Below, piece by piece: positions 4,748 to 7,524 of a stretch of DNA of 7,524 bases (position 1 is its first letter; each line of letters opens with the position of its first letter). The DNA is from CAZTWC01 sp964617105 [NCBI: uncultured Myxococcia bacterium] (GTDB lineage: Bacteria; CAZTWC01), in assembly GCA_964617105.1 (NCBI GenBank), contig CAZTWC010000176.1, positions 1 to 7,524 on the forward strand, in the 5' to 3' direction. Under the pieces are notes generated by a model. That model was not told the origin of the DNA. It saw nothing but the letters and a program-made list of their open reading frames with translations, and made no database searches. Both the position numbers and the translations under genes were made by a program.

Positions 4748-7429
4748 ATGATGAATAATTGCCCCATTTGCCATTTAGATAATCCGGACCATCATATTTA
4801 CTGTTCCAAGTGTGGAACTTCCTTATCGTCATTAAACTGTTCCCATTGCCAGGCGCCTCTCTCGGTTTTATATAACCACTGTCCCGGATGTGGTAAAAAA
4901 AATATTATTGAAAATCGAGAAGAGTTCTTATTCTGTCCAACCTGTTCAAATCGGAATTTATCCATCAATAAACACTGTATCAATTGTGGCGTTAGTTTGA
5001 CCGGAGATGATACCAGTATCAATGATGTTTGCCCTCCAGGAATCCAGGCTATGTGGAAAAATATACCGGTGGTAACGGTGGACATTACCTCTTTAAAGGA
5101 GTTAGCCAAACATAAGTCCGAAGAGATGGCAGAGGAGATAAAAAAGAGATGTTTTCAGATTTTTACCCTGGAAGTTGAGAATTATCGAGGCCGGGTAATT
5201 GGATCAGGGAAAGAATCCTGGGTGGCGGTTTTCGGTTTGGCTGCCGGGAATAGTAATAGTGCTGAATTGGCTATCCGGGCAGGACTTGCCATTAAAGCCG
5301 GTATAAGAAAATATAGTGATAAACTGACCGACCAGGGAAGGGGAGAAATACAAGGAAAAATCGGCATAGATAGTCAAAAAGCATCCCTGGAACTTTTAAA
5401 TAAATCTACGGCAGAACAACTTCAACCTCAGGATTTCGAGAGTTTGACTTTTATCAGTCAAAAATTGGTTCAAATTTCTGACCATGGAGCTATTTTAATC
5501 AGTGAAAATATATATCGACAGGTTATGGGGATTTTCGATATTGAAACTTTACCACCGTTTTGGCTGGACCAAAATACCAAAGTTACCGCCTTCCAGGTTA
5601 TGGGTGAAAAGGCGTTTAACTTTCATGTAGAATACCAGGGTTCCTTCAGCGGCCAATCCGATTTTGTCAACCGGGAGGAGGAGTTTCAGATATTAAAATC
5701 GCTACACGAAAAAGTTAAGGCTGAGAAAACCCCCCACCTGGTTACTATTTCCGGCAAAAAAGGGATTGGGAAAAGTCGGTTAATGGCAGAGTTTTATAAC
5801 TATTTAGAGATTAGCCCTGATATCGAAATATTATTTGCCGGTCGGGCGGTGGAAGATGAGAGTAAAGTCCCATTTTCCCTTTTAAAGAATATGGCGGTAA
5901 ACAGGTTCCAACTGGACCTGGATGATCCCCGAAAATCTATGGATTTGCTCCTCCAGGGGATGGCCAGATTTTGTGATCCCAATTTGTCTTTAGAAGAGAA
6001 CATTGCGGCAACAGAAAAGAATTTAAAGGGGAAGTTATCCCTGAAGATGGTGGAGATGGCCCGTTACCTGGCTTTTTTAAGCGGTCTTGATTCCACCGGA
6101 GAAACGGTTTCGTCAGAAAATCAATCAGCAGACAACCGAATAGTATTGCAAAATGCTTTTGAATCTCTAAAAGAGTTTTTCAATCATTGCGGCCGGAATT
6201 ATCCAATTATTGTAATTTGCGAGGATGCCCACTGGGCTGATCGTCCCAGCCTGGAGTTACTGGAATATTTGCTTAACAATATCGAGGACAGGGCTATTTT
6301 AATGGTGCTGGTAGCCCGGGATGAGTTTTACTATAAATATCCTGGTTGGGGAAAGAGCACCAAACTTCACTATAGGGTTGACTTAAAACCTCTGTCTGCT
6401 GAATACTCCAAACAGGTTCAACAGAATTGCTTTAATAGTTGCACCGGTGTCCCTTCCAGGTTTGCTGAAGATGTAATAAAAGAGTCAAAGGGGAATCCCG
6501 CCTATATTTATGAATATATAAGAATGTTGGCTAATAGCAATGTCATCACCATGGACAACAACCGTAACTATTGTATTTTTCCTTCTCCCGCTACCTTAGA
6601 TAAATTTGAAAAGCCAAGTAGTTATAGTGATCTATTTCAGATGCAATTGGATACTTTGAGCAAGAGCGAAGAACTGGTGCTAGAAGTGGCGTCAGTGATG
6701 GGCCAGGTATTTTGGTTGGGCTTTGTGGAATATGTCTTCTCTCAAGAGTTGGATGGCAATTTTTGCCTGCCCAGGGCGGTAATTCAACAGGTTTTGGACA
6801 ACTTGGAGGTCAAGCAGTTTATCAATTTAAAGAGTAAAAGTTCGTTGAAAGGGCAAATGGAGTATTCTTTCCGGGATGATTTGCTTCAGCCCATGGTATA
6901 CGCGAAAATAGAGAAAAATAGGATCTCTCAATATCATTTATTGGCAGCCCAGTGGCTAAATGAGCAATCAAAATATGCTGAACGGTGCCCATGGCTGCTG
7001 GCAGAGCATTATTTTCTTGCCGGTAATTATGCTCGGGCACTCAACTATTACATTAACGGTGGAGAGGTGGCTAAAAAATATTGCGCCAATCAAGAAACTA
7101 TTTATTTTTTGAGCAAAGCGGTATCAATAATTGAAAGGGCCAGAGGACCGGAATATTGTCTAGAAATGATGAAAATTGCCGCCCAGGAGGATATTCGGGT
7201 GGCTAACTGGCAAAGGAGAATAGATATTTATCTGGATTTAGCCTCTGCACATCAAGAGGATTGCTCTTTTGATAAAGCGATATGGATGTTAGACAAGGCC
7301 GCACTACAATTTCCAGGGAAGGAACTCAGGCAAGAAGGTTCTTTTGGAGATTTTGAGATATTGAAGTATAAAGATAAAATTGCTCGAAAACGGGAACTTA
7401 TTAGTAGAAAGATTTCCTCACCTACTTGA
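4748..7429 (+). CDS. triple zinc-ribbon, degenerate cyclase-homology, AAA/STAND ATPase with TPR-like tail
   Basis: The 893-aa protein opens with six CxxC knuckles (C5/C8, C19/C22, C31/C34, C45/C48, C63/C66, C77/C80), enough for three zinc ribbons. Residues about 107-290 resemble a class III nucleotide cyclase: VVTVDITSL keeps the first metal Asp (D112), VAVFG and AELAIRAGL match the core, and ILISENIYRQV matches the end. The second Asp position reads Lys-Glu (KES, E156), and the usual VNxAAR motif reads TFISQK (234-239), losing the catalytic Asn and replacing Arg by Lys; cyclase activity is therefore unlikely. The ATPase (about 310-560) has Walker A GKKGIGKS (336-343) and Walker B IVICEDAHWAD (488-498), as in AAA_16 proteins. 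From about 750 on, LLAEHYFLAGNYARALNYY starts TPR-like helices. The protein ends sooner than many relatives, which carry longer TPR arrays. There is no TM segment or signal peptide, so it is cytoplasmic. Its partner and output are unknown. Confidence 0.88.
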   Translation: MMNNCPICHLDNPDHHIYCSKCGTSLSSLNCSHCQAPLSVLYNHCPGCGKKNIIENREEFLFCPTCSNRNLSINKHCINCGVSLTGDDTSINDVCPPGIQAMWKNIPVVTVDITSLKELAKHKSEEMAEEIKKRCFQIFTLEVENYRGRVIGSGKESWVAVFGLAAGNSNSAELAIRAGLAIKAGIRKYSDKLTDQGRGEIQGKIGIDSQKASLELLNKSTAEQLQPQDFESLTFISQKLVQISDHGAILISENIYRQVMGIFDIETLPPFWLDQNTKVTAFQVMGEKAFNFHVEYQGSFSGQSDFVNREEEFQILKSLHEKVKAEKTPHLVTISGKKGIGKSRLMAEFYNYLEISPDIEILFAGRAVEDESKVPFSLLKNMAVNRFQLDLDDPRKSMDLLLQGMARFCDPNLSLEENIAATEKNLKGKLSLKMVEMARYLAFLSGLDSTGETVSSENQSADNRIVLQNAFESLKEFFNHCGRNYPIIVICEDAHWADRPSLELLEYLLNNIEDRAILMVLVARDEFYYKYPGWGKSTKLHYRVDLKPLSAEYSKQVQQNCFNSCTGVPSRFAEDVIKESKGNPAYIYEYIRMLANSNVITMDNNRNYCIFPSPATLDKFEKPSSYSDLFQMQLDTLSKSEELVLEVASVMGQVFWLGFVEYVFSQELDGNFCLPRAVIQQVLDNLEVKQFINLKSKSSLKGQMEYSFRDDLLQPMVYAKIEKNRISQYHLLAAQWLNEQSKYAERCPWLLAEHYFLAGNYARALNYYINGGEVAKKYCANQETIYFLSKAVSIIERARGPEYCLEMMKIAAQEDIRVANWQRRIDIYLDLASAHQEDCSFDKAIWMLDKAALQFPGKELRQEGSFGDFEILKYKDKIARKRELISRKISSPT

Positions 7430-7450
7430 TTATCTTTTTTAGGGACACTG

Positions 7451-7524
7451 CTATTTAGCGTCTGCCGGCCCCTTTTCCGGAGGAGAAATTTTACTAATTT
7501 TGACCCGTCTAACCCGGCGTTGAT
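7451..7524 (-). CDS. C-terminal end of a convergent gene (partial, tentative)
   Basis: On the minus strand one frame is open from the window edge to TAG at 7451-7453, giving 23 residues: QRRVRRVKISKI followed by SPPEKGPADAK. A basic strand followed by a Pro/Lys/Ala-rich tail looks like a real protein end, and convergent placement 21 bases after the ATPase stop is sensible. Of the other two minus frames, one has early stops. The other stays open but runs antisense far into the ATPase gene. The family cannot be named from so few residues. No clear terminator was seen between the two genes. Confidence 0.38.
   Translation of the reverse strand, partial: QRRVRRVKISKISPPEKGPADAK

Overview
The window holds ordinary bacterial chromosome of moderate to low G+C content, coding mainly on the + strand. 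The mix suggests an anaerobic, Desulfobacterota-like (deltaproteobacterial) or similar Gram-negative bacterium: a SelD-like tail, a large membrane sensor with an RsbU/SpoIIE-type phosphatase, an Elp3-like radical SAM enzyme, a DUF1566-type gene remnant and a STAND-type ATPase. This is inference from gene content; no species can be named.

Layout. Positions 1-135 are the last 44 codons of a PurM/SelD-fold gene, probably selenide, water dikinase. A consensus sigma70 promoter (TTGACA, 17 bp, TATAAA) then drives a tRNA-Val(CAC) gene at 186-260 with an encoded CCA. The 163 bases between the tRNA and the next gene contain two stem-loops. The larger has 17 paired positions in three blocks, a second hairpin inside its loop and a run of eight T at its 3' end, so it is a likely terminator or attenuator. 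The first large gene (424-3315, 963 aa) encodes a two-TM receptor whose extracytoplasmic part looks like a CACHE sensor split by a complete PhnD-type phosphonate/phosphate-binding domain. HAMP, coiled coil and an intact PP2C/SpoIIE phosphatase follow inside the cell. Six bases later, with no visible Shine-Dalgarno, starts a 358-aa Elp3-like radical SAM enzyme (3322-4398), probably translationally coupled.

Positions 4399-4747 hold no intact gene. On the minus strand lies the C-terminal end of a DUF1566-like protein (4416-4514), fused to a G+C-rich palindromic block (4524-4570). Next come nested direct repeats (4571-4614), a possible promoter (4622-4650) and a hairpin with a T-run in minus orientation. 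The second large gene (4748-7429, 893 aa) encodes three N-terminal zinc ribbons, a class III cyclase-like domain that has lost catalytic residues, an AAA/STAND ATPase with good Walker motifs, and a TPR-like tail. The last 74 bases probably carry the C-terminus of a convergent minus-strand gene.

Together: the phosphatase would bind a small oxyanion-type ligand or another ligand outside the membrane and dephosphorylate a cytoplasmic STAS-type antagonist, steering a sigma factor or other output. Its partners (STAS protein, anti-sigma kinase) are not in the window. The ATPase looks like a separate signalling or scaffold protein. No link between it and the phosphatase can be shown beyond proximity.
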